A stretch of 64,000 nucleotides of DNA from Bimuria novae-zelandiae CBS 107.79 (lineage: Eukaryota; Ascomycota; Dothideomycetes; Pleosporales; Didymosphaeriaceae), in NCBI GenBank assembly GCA_010015655.1, contig ML976665.1, positions 365,909 through 429,908 of the forward strand. Direction: 5' to 3'. The translations under genes and the position numbers were made by a program. This document shows, one piece after another, positions 11,265 through 23,644 of the stretch; the stretch's first letter is position 1, and each line of letters opens with the position of its first letter. Under the pieces are notes generated by a model. The model did no database searches. It was given only the letters and a program-made list of their open reading frames with translations, and was not told where the DNA came from.

Positions 11265-12485
11265 TGCGTTGAAACACTGAGACGGAGAGTGTGCGATAAT
11301 GAGCTATGTGTAGGTATTTCTAGGTGCGTAGAATGGAAGCCGTAGAGGATTGCTATTGCTTGCCTTCTTGAATGTTCTCTGCTGTTCGTATTTAAGAAGC
11401 GCAGAAATCGCCCCCATGAAATCGTGCCGTCGACATGCATCCGGACGGACACACGCACAAACAACGTCTCGTGGCGGTTGGCTGACGGATTCACTGGGAT
11501 AAAAGTTACCGCCTTCGAATTTGGATTCATGCTTTCCCGGAACGCTTAAGATCCTGACATACGCGCTCCTCGAGGCAGCGACGCGCCCGCAAGGCGGCAA
11601 TTTATCTACGGTGCGGCAGTACTTCGTAGACGCAATCCTTATAACAAATTTGTTAAGAATTCCATGTTGTTCCGGCTTTATTCACAGTCTGCTAAAATAG
11701 AAGTGAGCGCAGAATACCTTGCGCAATCAGGTTCTTGGGTAAAACATCTTCTTCTGTGTTTCCAAATTCACATGGAGATTTATTGCATTCTGCTTTCTTA
11801 TAGGCGTTTCAATTCCCAATGATTTTGCAAGGCGAAACATAGAGATCTCCCCCTTGCCTATCTTTCTCTCGCCTGCTTCAGCTTGACCGGGTTTCCTTCT
11901 ACCAAGCCAGAGTCCCCATTCCGCTTGACAACTCGGTGGAAACCGACAACATAGGATTCAACCGGCAACATGTCCGCTTGCACAGTGATTACTGACGAGC
12001 TTCGGGGTATATATTTTCAATGTGGTGAAGGTTTCGTCGCCGAATGCTCTCCGCGACAAACAACAAACTTACCTTTGCTCGAATTAATACTGACAACAGA
12101 TCGCGGGACACATAAGATTTTACTCTTTCATACGCACAAGACGTATCGATTGACCTCACAATGGACCGGTCCAAGAGACGAGGAATGGCGTAAGTGCAGG
12201 GCGACACAGATGCATGGTCCTGAAAAGTTTTTGAAGTGGTCATTCGCGGACGCTAGTGATTAAAATCTTTTGTCTATTCTACAAAGTTACCGAGCATGAT
12301 CACGACTCAACAACTGCACCAGAGAAATCTCAGCGGATACCACGGGTGATGATCCAATTCAGGATGGCAAGACATGTCATCACCCCTCCTCACACTCGCG
12401 AGTTTCTGTCTCCTCCGAGCCCCCCTCCACCTACCCACACCCGGCTGTTGGAGCCACACCTTGGAACACCAGTGCGTCCATCGAT
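11265..12485. other. intergenic, no gene recognised
   Basis: Short open frames (for example 97 codons at 11970-12263 on the plus strand) have no motif or splice support. The stretch is moderately AT-rich and not obviously repetitive. Confidence 0.45.
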
Positions 12486-14509
12486 CTACGCACGTACGTC
12501 ACACACGTATGTTGGCTCCACCTCCACGACTAGTCCGTGATATGTTTTCCACGCCCAAAGGAGGTAGTATAGAGCGCTGAAGATTGCGAAAAAGCCCGTG
12601 ACCAGTATTGAGTAGTTCATGTTCTGTGCATTGACATCCGCGTAACTCGACCAGAAGCTGAAGAACAGCACAAAGCTGAGGTAGGCGAGCAAAGACATTA
12701 TTGGCAATGCCCAGCGCACCAGGAATTCTCCAAGGACCCCAAATGATTTTCGGAGAACGAGGTTCGGTCGGAATGCTGATGGATGCGCTGCTAGCTGGTA
12801 CAATACCTGCAGTGCATCGACGGTGTAGTAGCAGCGTAGATACCAAAAGATATGATGAGGTAAGACCCGCGATGGAAACTGAGATGATGCCGTTGAACGC
12901 GGTTGCCGAACCAATGTTAACCAGCGCGAGCACGCATGCGACAATGGTCGTTGTAGCCACAGCGTACATTGGGATCGATGTACGCGTATTGACCTATCTC
13001 ATTGATGAGCAATCTACTTGGGATTGGTATGTTTAGGTCACTTACCTTGCTCAATGTTCGCCACCCTGGTATACCTTTGTCGCGGGAAAATGCCCATAAC
13101 ACACGGGACGAAGAAGCTAACATGCCAACAGTAGATGTAATGGCCATGCAGGTAATCAATGACGCCAGAATAGCCGCTGCAGTTGTAGAGTTCATGGCAT
13201 GTTTCAAGATTGCTATGAAGGGGTAAGCGGGGTTTTCCGCAAGTGCGGTATCAATATCTCCGGCTCGATAGAGGACCGCGAGAATTATTGCAAAACCAAG
13301 CGAACCGTTGATCATGACACCAGTCATGATGGCTCGGGGGACCACTAGCGTGGCATTTTGGATTTCTTCGCTCAGCTGCAACATGTCAGTCAATCAACTG
13401 GCCACTGAGAGTCTTTCATCATACATGAATCGCGGCATCTCCGCCTGTCGAATAGTTTAGCGAAAGCTTCATTACCAAATGGGCAAGGGACATACCAACA
13501 AAACCAAACACGGTACCCATGGTCCCGATGCAAAAAGACAACCCCTGACTTGACCATCCACCAAGATTGAGAAAAGTCGTGAAAACCTCCTTGGTATCGC
13601 CCTTGGGACCCAGAGTCAAGAGTGGTATCAGAATCGCAAAGAATCCCACAATGTGCAGTACGAACAGTGCGCCTTCGAACTTCGGCAGCAGCCATACAGC
13701 ACCGATGTTGGCAAAAAAGCATTATGGCTCAATACAGCACGTCCCATGCCAATTGTGGGCTACGTAGTCCGGTCGCGTGAGAACGATGAGTCCTTGGATC
13801 AATGTGCTATTCAAATAGCCACCGGAGGCAACGGCTGCTTGCCAACCTGCTAAAGTGAGCCATCCTGTTCGCAAACAAAGTTAGTTCTTGTCCTAATGAA
13901 AGAGCTAAGCTTGGCATACCTGAGACATAGCTGAAGCCTTTCCTGACATTCGTAGGCGCTAGCATAGAGACCCAATGATATTGCCCACCGGAAGTTGGCG
14001 CCCTGCTCTATAATCAACCCCATCGTACTTGCACAAACCATGAAGGGTACACACAAGGAGACGAGCTCCGAAAGAACGATAAACGTCGATATCGTCCCCA
14101 TCCAAACTAACAGGCATCCATAGATTACGCCCGCGGGACCACCACTGTAACACCGTCAGAGACGCTCGTTCGTTGCGTTTTGAGAGAATTACTTTTGTAA
14201 GCCTACGAGGAAAAGACTGCAACAATATTAGCGCCGTTAAACGCGACTGCGGGGGTGTGGGAAGCTTACATCAGCGATCCTTCCCAAGTGATCAAAACAG
14301 TACAGGCGAATCCAAGGATGGACAGAAAGGCAAATCTTCTCTGCAATGCATGCGTTACTACAGGATCGAATCCCGTCAAAGACGCAACTTACCTTGAGGA
14401 CTGGCTTCTTTCCAAGTCTCGCGAGCGTAGCGTTGTCACTCTCGACCGAGCTCAACGTGTTGCCAATCTCGTGCAGCTCAAATCCGCCGTCCTTGCTTTG
14501 AGAATCCAT
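12486..14509 (-). pseudogene. APC-family amino-acid/choline-type permease, broken
   Basis: Reading leftward from ATG 14509, spliced exons give a fungal APC-superfamily permease (GABA/choline permease type). Visible are an N-terminal cytosolic region, FLSILGFACTVLITWEGSL, NGGPAGVIYG, SELVSLAPTSGGQYHWVSML, the SEEIQNA segment after helix 5, and VNIGSATAFNGIISVSIAG. Several introns of about 48-60 bases have clean GT..AG ends. Damage is clear. Around 13,720-13,732 the WHGT..ANIGAVWL region has an expected TGG changed to TGA, flanked by two compensating frameshifts, so the literal frame meets TAA at 13722-13724. A further frameshift after NNVFA (near 12,690) moves the last helices into another frame, ending at 12486. 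The product would have moved amino acids or related amines across a membrane. The indels could be sequencing errors, but the stop is a substitution. Confidence 0.7.
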
Positions 14510-15448
14510 AATCGAAACGGCGACGGCAGCAGCGAGAGAAATGAAGCGAGAAACTATACGCGCGACTGACAATTCGGAGAGAAGACGGATGAAAAGACTG
14601 CGTCGATCGCAGACGATACGTTTCGTCCAGAATGGCTGAGGCCCTCGCGATTAAAGGCGCTAATATTAACTGCATACGACTCGTTTCCACGCGGAGGACT
14701 CTAACCACGACGCGCTATGGGCGGTCTACCTGACAGAATACACCGTCAATCGCTTACGATTCCTTGCATGGGCGCTCGTACAATTTTACTTCTAGCTTGT
14801 CGAGATGGTTCTGCGGTGGGAAAAAAGAAAAATCATACCCTGATCGTGCAGTGTGCTAGTATGTATAATGTTGGCTTCGCATTTTATCTGCCAAACGGAA
14901 GGCATCCTCATACCCGTGGGGCACGCCTTCTCGCTATCGGTAGCAATTGATCGGTGTGAGAACTGAATCTGGACCGCAACGTAGGATTTAGGGATGGGTG
15001 AGCCGAACTCCCGGATTAATCGTAAACTTTCCCTCTCTCGCCCCTCCGCATCCTTAACGATTCGGTCTAAGCGCGGACCGCACCGCACGCCACAACAGAA
15101 GCGGATAGCGCCTGTGAACCGAAGGTGAGGCTAGCAAGGATCGCCGTATCGTGAACCCGCTTGACAGTTCCTACACTCTCCAGGCGAGTTGTTTCGTACG
15201 TTACATTGTTATTCCATCGTTGGATCGCTCTGTGTAGGCGACATGTGGGGTGGAAGTTGATGAGATTCGAGGAGAGGTATGTTGGGGATGAGTGGAACCA
15301 TGGAAATGCGCGCGCAGCGGGGAAGGTGTGCATACCATAGGTATCAATTGATTTGCTTTTTTCTATTCAGTTTACCATCATCGGTGACAACACGGGTTCG
15401 CGCCGGGTTGCGTTTTGTTCCCTCCATGCTATATACGATAATTTACAT
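14510..15448. other. intergenic, no gene recognised
   Basis: This holds the upstream region of the permease relic and the 3' flank of the rhodopsin-like gene. No further coding signal was seen. Confidence 0.5.
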
Positions 15449-16804
15449 TCAGCTCGCCTTTGCGGAGTCGACTTCAAAAGTTTGGACTTTAGTGATAGCC
15501 CTGACCGGCGGCTTAGTGCCGGACTTGCGAGATACCTCAAGTAGCTCGTACGTTCTCCCGCTACCATAGGTACCCTCACCATCTAAAGATTGTTCTATTA
15601 AGCCCCTAGGCTTTTCGATCCTGATCAAGCCTGACTCGAAGCTTTCCATGAAGATCTTGGCATACGGAAGCGAGGTGGTGATTATCGCGAGGCACAACAC
15701 GACCTGATTGCCTGTGGTTGATCGCCAGTATCCGAGCGCGTAATCATCTTTCAGAGGACCAGTAGCATCCTGCCAGAAAAGGTAAAGTTGGAATGCAGCC
15801 GCGATAGAGACTCTGTTTATATGTCAGTAGGGAAAATGAACAGCAAAGAGGTTACATACAGTAGTCGGCAAGTAAATAGGCCGATGACGAAAACCTTCCT
15901 CTTCCGCATCATTTGTACCGGTGCTACAAGGGCGATCTCTAAAGCAACAAGTGCCACCTCGGACAGGATGTTGAGAATCGTGATTGTCAGCCACCAGTTC
16001 AGCTGCGAAAATATCAGCCTGAGGAGAAGCCATCCATCTTTGCCACCTACCGTGTTGATGCATATCCCTGAAGTCTTGTCCCATGTATGAGGCACCTGGC
16101 ATTGGAATGATACAATAAGAACAGACACGACAAGCCAGACGACAGAAAAAGCCCCGGCAGCGTAGTTCGAACGTTGGTGCAAATGGCCGGGTGTTATTCC
16201 ATTGACGAAAGCCACAACTGCCAGCTTGGAAAAGGCGATCGAGCAAAGGAAGAGTAAGGTATCAGCATATTCGCACTGAATCCAGTTAGGAACAAATTAA
16301 GCATCCAAGCGCATGGCGGCACTGACCTTCAGAACTGTCTGCAGTTGATTATTATCCAGTGTATTCGAGGGTTTGCCAAACCCATATGAAGCTTGTAGTG
16401 ATACCACGATTGACTGCGCGCTCCCGAACAGCTGGTATACAGTAAGACCTTTGGACAGCTTCATCGAACGGACTCAATCTTCTCAAGTGCAGCAAGTGAG
16501 CCGTATCGTTGTTGATTAATCTACCTATGGTAGTGTTTATCTACATGGTGGAGCGAGCAGACGCTAACCCTCTATGGGGAAGGGGCGGAGACCCTAAGAA
16601 CAGGACGTAGTAAAGGTACGGGCTGACAAATCTCACCAAACCCATGAACAATAAACCAGTTTCGACAGTAAATGATCGGGTAAGATAGAATTTCATACTA
16701 GCATGCGAGAAAAAGGCAAGAATGCTGATAACAAGACAAATCCAGGTGACAATCTGCACGATGGGCGTGCGATTGAACTCAATGACCACGACTTGATCCG
16801 CCAT
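15449..16804 (-). CDS. seven-helix rhodopsin-like (SAT4-type) membrane protein
   Basis: Five exons read leftward: 16804-16637, 16431-16327, 16275-16051, 16002-15860 and 15812-15449. They join in frame to 334 codons plus stop. The layout is that of the large fungal rhodopsin-domain membrane protein family: helix 1 (PIVQIVTWICLVISILAFF), SAQSIVVSLQASYGFGKP after helix 2, YADTLLFLCSIAFSKLAVV, the VSFQCQVPHTWD motif, LNWWLTITILNILSEVAL, and a last helix followed by SLPYAKIFMESFESGLIR. The cytosolic tail is about 60 residues, with GTYGSGRTYELLEVSRKSG. The first intron is long (about 205 bases); the third (about 47 bases) is a multiple of three. All junctions are GT..AG and the frame is intact. In this family the ligands are mostly unknown, so no specific role is claimed. 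Confidence 0.78.
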
Positions 16805-17389
16805 TGTGATAGTGTTCGAAGACTTGCAACTCCTGAGATAGGACTACCTGTAGAAGAGCTTTGGAGGAGCTTAAGGAATACCTATATTCAACCTCATCGA
16901 ACCTTGGAACACTGTGAAATTGCTACCAGATTCCCGGATCTTGCCCAGCAACTACATACGACATCAACAGGCTTCATCGGGGCACACCTGCAGCTCAAAC
17001 ACAGTGAGAGGGATGATGAGGCGCACGCCACAGATGACATGTGAGGTTGTGAGCGCATCCATCTGAGGAGGGGCAAACGAGATAAGCGCCGCTAAGGCTT
17101 CGGGCCCGCGGGCCCCTGCCGTAGCGGTAGGTCGGCTACGCTAGCGCGGGGGCTCACGAACAGGCCGCGGAGACCGTTCTAGGCGGCCAACCGTGTCGCA
17201 ACCCTTCATGAAAAGCTTGGCCCTGCATATACGGACGGCTAAAGGCCGCGCGTTTCGAGTACGCCTTTTACCCGGGTAGCACGATAAGTCGACGCTGCTG
17301 ACCCACGCGCTCCACATGAAGACCTGAACTGGCTTATCGGAGGCGCCGAGCAATGAGGCGATTCCCCTTCAAATTTTATTCGGGTACTA
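16805..17389. other. intergenic with GC-rich palindrome
   Basis: No gene was seen. At 17102-17115 there is a perfect 14-base palindrome, GGGCCCGCGGGCCC, inside an unusually GC-rich stretch (17,095-17,160) just before a transposon insertion at 17390. Confidence 0.45.
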
Positions 17390-19169
17390 CAATGGGTGGA
17401 AAAAAGTGGACTATCGCTCACGTGAAATTCCTTGGCTGAACACCGAAAATTTCAGCTACATCGTGAATTTACCATCAAAGTAGCTTTTAAGCAGCAATAT
17501 ACTAGATGTAAAGGTATTTAAATTATGCCGTAAAGTTATTATTATAATTAGCTTTTTCACAAGCTTTAGCCACATCACGAAAGTAATTAGGATAGAGTTA
17601 ATAAGCTATATATTGCCTCATCGTCTTATCTTCCTGCTAAATAGATTGTACGAATGCTACTGTATCGTTTTTAGCTTATTTTAACGCGCTCTTCACTTCG
17701 TAGTCCTCTAAGAAACCCTTAAGCCTGCTAAAATAGCGCTTAATTAGGTGTAGATTAGGTAAGTTAGGGGAGTGTAAAGCGAAGCGTATGTCCTTCTCTT
17801 CGATTTCGGGTGCGCAATATCGGAGCCCTAGGCTATAAAGGTAGACGTTATCTTATACTAAGAACACCTAAGCACAAGGGTTGTTAGCGCGTACAGCTTT
17901 ATAGTAGGGAAAAATAACGTCCTTAAGCACCCGTTTAGCGTACCAGATCCTGTTTATGCCCTTCCCACTTTTATATATAAAGTCCTCGTATTTAAAGAAC
18001 TTATTAGGAGTAACAGGGTTTTTGTAACTAGCCTAGAGGGCTCCTCCCTTCTTACTAGTAGCTTAATTAGCAGCCTTAGTAGCCTTATTATAGTAAAGGA
18101 TATTATAATTAATCTTACTAAGAGCGCGCTCCTCTTAGGTGCTAGTAACATCTACACAGGCCCTCTTATTATTAATTAATTTGCGAGCCCTTTTATTAGC
18201 TTTATGTACGCGCTTAAGTGTCTCCTCGCGATTCTCCTCCTCCTCTGCCACCTATACTAAATATAGGCGTTTTAGACTACGAATAGTAGTATCGGTAGAC
18301 GTAGCAGCGCAGATTATAAGGCTAAAAGAGGGTAGGCAATACAGGAGGGCGTATTTATTAGCTAGAGCGCCACGTGCCCTCTAAACGTACTGCTTGCCTC
18401 CGCGAAGATTCCTGCCTCTAATTAATTTGCTAGTTTCGTCGTAGCAAACAAATATAAGCTTAAGAGCAAAGCGCTTATGTGTGGTAAAAATCTAGGCAAC
18501 GTAGCGCTCTCGGTTGCGTATATCGTCGTCGTTAAGCTTAGGCTTCTTTGGGCGTACACCTCGTACAATAGCGTAGGTGTGGTCGTGATCGCGGTGCTCG
18601 TGAGCAATTTTAACTAGTGTAGGACGGCTTACTGTAATCCCGACCTCTTAGAGGACGTAGCGGGTCGATTCTTTAATATCGTAAGTGCTAAATTGTATAA
18701 TAGCGTTACGTATTTAAGCACTAAGCTTGCTATCGTTACGTACCTTAGGTTTAGCTCTAGGGGGACCGATACGGGTAGCATGGACTATAGCCAGCAAATT
18801 GTTAAGCGATGGGTTAAGCGAGGCCTCCGCACAAGCCTTTTTAACCTTCTTAAAGACTTTCTGTGGTGTTGAGATGCTCAAACCCATCGCGCCAGCGATA
18901 TAGGCGTATTCAGTGTTCGAGAGCTTGCGTAGGGCTACGATAGCACCTTTCTGAGCCTCTGTAAGGTTGCGAGAGTCGTTCGGGCGGCCGCTAGTGCGTT
19001 GAGGTGGCATAATGGGTGTTGTTGGCGAAAAAAATCGCTATATACGAGGTGGTGATAGAGTCCTGGTGTTCAGTTTGGAGCTGAGGCACGGACCAAGTGC
19101 CCTTATTGATAAGATAACTAGCGCCTTGGCAGTTCACGTGAGCGATAGTCCACTTTTTTCCACCCATTG
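17390..19169 (-). mobile_element. Tc1/mariner-type DNA transposon
   Basis: The element is bounded by perfect 37-base terminal inverted repeats beginning CAATGGGTGGAAAAAAGTGG (17390-17426 and 19133-19169) and by TA on both sides (17388-17389 and 19170-19171), the mariner target duplication. Its length is 1,780 bases. The transposase lies on the minus strand. The perfect repeats suggest fairly recent insertion, but most of the interior is AT-rich with C-to-T style stops, so this copy is inactive. Confidence 0.88.
17590..19010 (-). pseudogene. Tc1/mariner transposase, RIP-degraded
   Basis: The first 98 codons (19010-18717) are undamaged and encode a helix-turn-helix-like N-terminus (MPPQRTSGRPNDSRN, then LTEAQKGAIVALRKL). 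After that, one leftward frame keeps DDE transposase landmarks between stops: RPKKPKLND, FVCYDETSK, a DNVYLYS segment where D-N-A-x-x-H is expected, and HSPNLPNLHLIKRYFSRLK, the degraded form of the usual SPDLNPIE motif. Stops are mostly TAA/TAG where CAA/CAG is expected. The undamaged part near one end contrasts sharply with the eroded remainder. Confidence 0.75.
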
Positions 19170-19472
19170 TATGCATCTTGATGTCAAGAAGACCTTAGGT
19201 GATGCAGATCGTGGCAGCTATTGCAAAGAAGTAAAAAGCGGGAGGATCACGCTAACGATTCACAATTGATTGCTGATGAAGCAAGTGTGTGACAGCTGAG
19301 CGGTAGGCGACGTGCTTACACCCCGTACCTCGTAACGATGAAGCCGTGGTCCATGCAGTTGTTCGAAGTCCTAGATCTCATCGGCAGCAACTTGTGCTCA
19401 TTGCCTCGAGGCTTTCGTTGAGCGGTGTTCGGCAGATAACCGCAACCACGCTGCACCTCTCAACCCACCAAG

Positions 19473-20244
19473 ATGACGTTCAAGCTCTCAGATGCCGACA
19501 TTGAAGCGGATTTTGACGAATTCATGGCCGCCCAGTGGGCGGCGTTTGAGGAACCCATGCAGCCACTTTTTCGGCTCTTCTGTCCCAGCAACAATGGCGA
19601 CCGAGAAGCCTCACTGAAAGCATCTACAGCGCGTATGCTGAAAGATTATCGCGAGGACCCCTATTCACGCTTGCTGAAAGTCGAAGACACCTCTACTGGT
19701 CGAATCGCCGGCGCAGCATGGTACAAGATCTATAAAGAAAACCCATTCGCGCGTCCAGAAGAAGAAACAGTGGCCGATTGGTATCCGGATGATAGCTCAA
19801 GAGACTTTGTCAGCCAAGCGATACGCCAGATGGAACGACCTCGCCATGAGAAAGGCACCCGTCCGCAAGTCTGTTAGTACCACTGCTGGGAACAGGTTGC
19901 TTCTAAACTCCACTAAAATTATCACAGTTCTGTATATCATCCTCACCCACCCTGACTATCGACGCAAGGGTATTGGGGCTATGCTAGTTCAATGGGGCAT
20001 AGATATGGCCAAGGAGCTGGGTGTCGAGTTCTGGCTCGATGCGTCGCCCGTAGGGAAGCCACTCTACGAGAAGATGGGATTTGAACTCGTGGAACGCGTC
20101 CCGTTGGTACCAAAGACCGAAGTCCCAGATGAAGTATGGAATACGACAGCACAGAAGTTTAAAGACGTGGTAGTTTGGACTATGTGGCGGCCCAAGGAAG
20201 ATAGAGTAAGACCAGACCAGAAGGTAAGGCCGTGGGAAGCCTAG
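19473..20244 (+). CDS. GNAT-family N-acetyltransferase
   Basis: Two exons, 19473-19872 and 19928-20244, join in phase 1 across a 55-base intron (GTTAGT..CACAG) to give 238 residues. GNAT enzymes transfer the acetyl group of acetyl-CoA to an amine. The acetyl-CoA binding motif A is visible as THPDYRRKGIGAMLVQWGI, the R-x-x-G-x-G/A pattern, followed by FWLDASPVGKPLYEKMGFE, the usual C-terminal strand and helix. The N-terminal half (WAAFEEPMQP, IAGAAWYKIYKENPF) fits fungal GNATs of unknown substrate. Without splicing, the first frame stops just past the junction and the family motif is lost, which supports the intron. The gene looks intact and sits between the Tc1 element and a broken gene. Confidence 0.82.
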
Positions 20245-20648
20245 ATGGAACTGGAGCAGGAAGTTTGTTGGGTCCTCAAGCCACCGCATTGATATAGTCA
20301 AACCTGATGTCATTTTCAATCACAGTTGAATCTTCAAGTTTACCCACAAAGATTGCAGTAACGTTGAAGTGGGTATTCATCTGCTTTGTGTGATGCACGA
20401 ATCGCAGACTGAAGCTTGTCGTTCATGCAGATTAGGCACTAGTTTTTACTGCAATCGCTGTATGCTGCTAGGCACAAACCTGGGGCACGCCTTAGGTACA
20501 AACAGCGTGGACTGAGCAAAGCAGTGAAAAATTCCGTATTTAACCTCGCATCCTGTTCATCCTGGTGCAGCTTAGATCAAAGCAACTAATTTTTTGTCTG
20601 TTAACGCCGGATATTCCCTTTAGCCACGTAACACCCAACTAGCAGAAC

Positions 20649-22559
20649 ATGACATCCGCTCAAGAGCACAACGATCGACTGCTAGCGGAAATAATTAACG
20701 AAGTGGGCCAAAAACAGTTCGATGATGTCTTAGACAACCTCCCAAGCTACGATGAGTTTGGGATGCGCTTTGGCACTCACAAGTCGCGGATGGATCAAGA
20801 TTGCCCTTTCTCGCGTTTGGAAAGGTGGATGAAGATGATCCAATCGAAATCGATATCTTTCCATTTGGATCAGTTTTAACATCTGCACGTCCGACCTTTG
20901 ACTACATCCTTTCGTTGGGTGTATCTGCGATTGACTTTCAGCGGAAGGGGCCGTTCACCCGGAGCAAGGTTTTCTACGAAGGTTTTGCTGACCAAAGATA
21001 TTGACCCTCGCATGAAAGCTCTGTTGCAGTACTACTATTTTCAGTGGGGAGCGAGAACTCCTGGTTTAATTCCGATCTTCCTGACTGCTGATCAAAAAGT
21101 TGACACCGACCTTCTATGCGAAGCCCTGAAGATGATCTCTCATACCGAGGCGTATAGGAACATAGTGGCGCTCAAGGAATCTGTCGAAGAAGCTGAGGAA
21201 GCTCGAGAAGAAGAGGAAGCGCCGGAAGCGCAGCAGTCACATGGTCGCGGGAAAAGAAGTAAGAAAGCCAGAGACGAAGTAGCGAACCCAGAATCGACCG
21301 TCACAGCCGGGAGCTGCCGCAGAAAGAGCATAGTACATACCTCAGAGCTGGTTCGCAAAAGCAAAGAGCCTGCTGAAATCGCAGTGCTTATCAATTATTT
21401 GCCTAGTCTCGAGAATTCCGGCCTTGATATCCACTGCAACCCTTACTTTAGACTCCCTGGCAACTCATTAGGAGGTTCCATGGAACTGCGCCTCTGTCTG
21501 GGGACTCATAAAAAAGAACCACAGGGTGATGTTTATATGTACATGATTCCTACCAATCACCCCTCAGGACCCAAACATCCATGTGAAGTTGAGTATGAAG
21601 AAAACAATGAGGTGAAACGTAAAAGCCTCGGAAAGACCGAGATATGGGTGGACATCGATTTTGTAGAGCCTTTCAAATCGGTCTGGAGCAAGAGAGAAAG
21701 TGGCACCCGTAACTTGAATTCAATGATTATGATGGCTCGATACTACTTTTTTCTTCAGTATGAAGCTATGGGCGGAAGAACGTTCGAAAATTGGATGATG
21801 CCGCTGGCTAAGGACCATTTCGAAAGGTATTTCAGAACAGCAGTCCGTAGGTACTGTACGTCTATAAACATCGACCCAGACACTTGGAGGGGAAGTGCTC
21901 CTTTGCACCGACCGACCTGGACAAATTCCGCCACACGTGTGACGTCCAGAGCCAACCGCAGGCATGGGACGGATTCTGTCACGGTTTGGAGTCTCCCTTT
22001 CCCCACTTGCAGTGGCGCCTCACCTGTGTTGAGATGCGACTACCCATCCTACACTAGCGCTGTTTACAGCCACTCATGTATACCTACTGTTCGTAGCTTC
22101 ACCCAATACAACAACAAGTACAATTCTCAATTTCTTCCTTATGCGTATGGATCACTAGCTCTCACAGATTCTAAAGGCGGGGCTTCCTACCGGAAAGAAG
22201 ATGAGGAGCCAGAGGGTCTTATAATATCATCAGGACCCTCCAATCGTTCTAGACGCTCTGGGAAGCAGCCGAAAGAAGCTACACCAGAAGATGTTAATAC
22301 GAAAGACGTCACCTTCGACCCCGCTATGACCAGCGCTCTCATGGCGCGCCCGTTAGAAGTCCTTAGCCACGATGACCTTGAACAACTCGAGAGTTACTCC
22401 GATGCACTTTACGACCAGTATGAGCATGACACAAGTACTGTCGAGAAGAGAAGACAGTCCTACGTCAAACTCAAGAAAACAGCAGACAGAGCATTCGAAA
22501 ACTTAAACGAAGCAATGACCTCTCAGAAGGACACTAATGATAAGACTTCGACAAATTGA
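20649..22559 (+). pseudogene. unknown protein, frame broken in several places
   Basis: I do not recognise the family. From ATG 20649 the frame reads MTSAQEHNDRLLAEIINEVG and then needs one base restored near 20,797 to continue into FGKVDEDDPIEIDIFPFGSV. At 20967-20992 a 13-base direct repeat (AAGGTTTTCTACG, then AAGGTTTTG) shifts the frame; ignoring one copy leads straight into LTKDIDPRMKALLQYYYF. Near 21,888 a third shift is suggested, because a more protein-like frame (GKCSFAPTDLDKFRHTCDV) runs beside the open one. The middle has an acidic coiled-coil-like stretch (EEAEEAREEEEAPEA) and a basic patch (GRGKRSKKAR) that could be a nuclear signal; the C-terminus is Glu/Lys-rich. The open 553-codon frame from 20898 is therefore partly artificial. 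It is either a decayed gene or a region with consensus errors. Confidence 0.5.
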
Positions 22560-22689
22560 TTCCCGGATTGATGAGTTAAGAGATTTTTTTCAGGTCTGGA
22601 AGGGGCGGCGAGGTTCATGAAGGCGACGACGGTTCCGTGACGTAGGCCGCAAGGTCGTCGCGGGCACGAAGTGACGGAATGACCCTGTG
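22560..22689. other. border between gene-rich and AT-rich sequence
   Basis: GC-rich sequence just after the broken gene ends abruptly near 22,690. From there the DNA becomes AT-rich and LTR-like. Confidence 0.4.
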
Positions 22690-23030
22690 TCGCCGGAAGA
22701 GCGATTACGTGACTATACTATGGGATCCCACATGCAATACGCTTAAGATAGTATAAAACTATAGGACATTATAAGATTAGATATATATATATAGAAACGT
22801 TAAGTATAGCTCTTCTACACTCCTGTTTAACATTATTTATTAATCTATTATTTAGATTATACTTACGCTCTAGTTAATTCGTTTATAACTACGCCTTACT
22901 TTTAATACTAATAACCTTATTAATACGCGTAAGCTATTAATACCCCTTACTTATTTTAATATTACTCTTACCCGAGCACTAAACCTAGTCTCCTTTAAGA
23001 CTAGCTCCCCTAAAGTGCTTAATAAAAATA
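22690..23030 (+). repeat. solo-LTR-like fragment related to the gypsy LTR at 27285
   Basis: The segment at 22,826-22,862 (TTTAACATTATTTATTAATC and onward) matches the LTRs at 27285 and 33661. It is followed in the same order by TTTTAATACTAATA, CGTAAGCTATTA, TTACCCGAGCACTAA and a GACTAGCTCCCCTA-like end. No pol sequence adjoins it and the 5' end is not defined, so a solo or decayed LTR of a related family is inferred. Confidence 0.55.
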
Positions 23031-23550
23031 TAGTATTTTAAAAGTTAAGAAATATAACTTTTCTCTTTTAATAAACTATAAATTGGTATATTATAAATAA
23101 TATTATATGTTTTTTTCTTTTTATATACTTCCTATCTATATTAATAAGCTATAAATAGTCTTATAAAATAATATTAAAGTTTTATAACTAGCAAAATAAT
23201 TACATTTAATCTTAATATTTACTAGTAGACTTAATACTAGTATATTAGCTATAATATTAGACTACACGCTATAGGACTTTACTAGAGTATATCTTTAGCT
23301 TATGTAAAGTTACCTAAAGTTATTATGGTTAATTATAACTTTTTAAGGAGTGTTACTAGGATTTAATACTAATATAAATACCTTTTTGTTAATCTTTTTA
23401 TAGATTATGTAATACTACGTCTATCTTTTTGCTTTTTTTTTCGTTTTGTACCCTTAGATTATAATTCTCTATAATAAAAAATTATTAGAATCTATAAGGT
23501 ATTAGCTATGTTTTCAAGAAAACTAGTCTAGAGACTAAAGTCTTGACAGA
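23031..23550. other. AT-rich relic, nothing identified
   Basis: A strongly AT-rich tract with dense stops in all frames. It is probably RIP-degraded repeat; no motif could be read. Confidence 0.45.
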
Positions 23551-23583
23551 GTGATACACTTGCTTGGTGTGATACACTTGCTT
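23551..23583 (+). repeat. 15-base direct repeat pair
   Basis: GTGATACACTTGCTT occurs at 23551-23565 and again at 23569-23583, an 18-base period, about 60 bases upstream of the tRNA-like unit. Confidence 0.7.
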
Positions 23584-23644
23584 CCAAAGTAGGTTATAAT
23601 AAAGTATATAAATAGTAATTACTAACTATACATAACTATTTATA

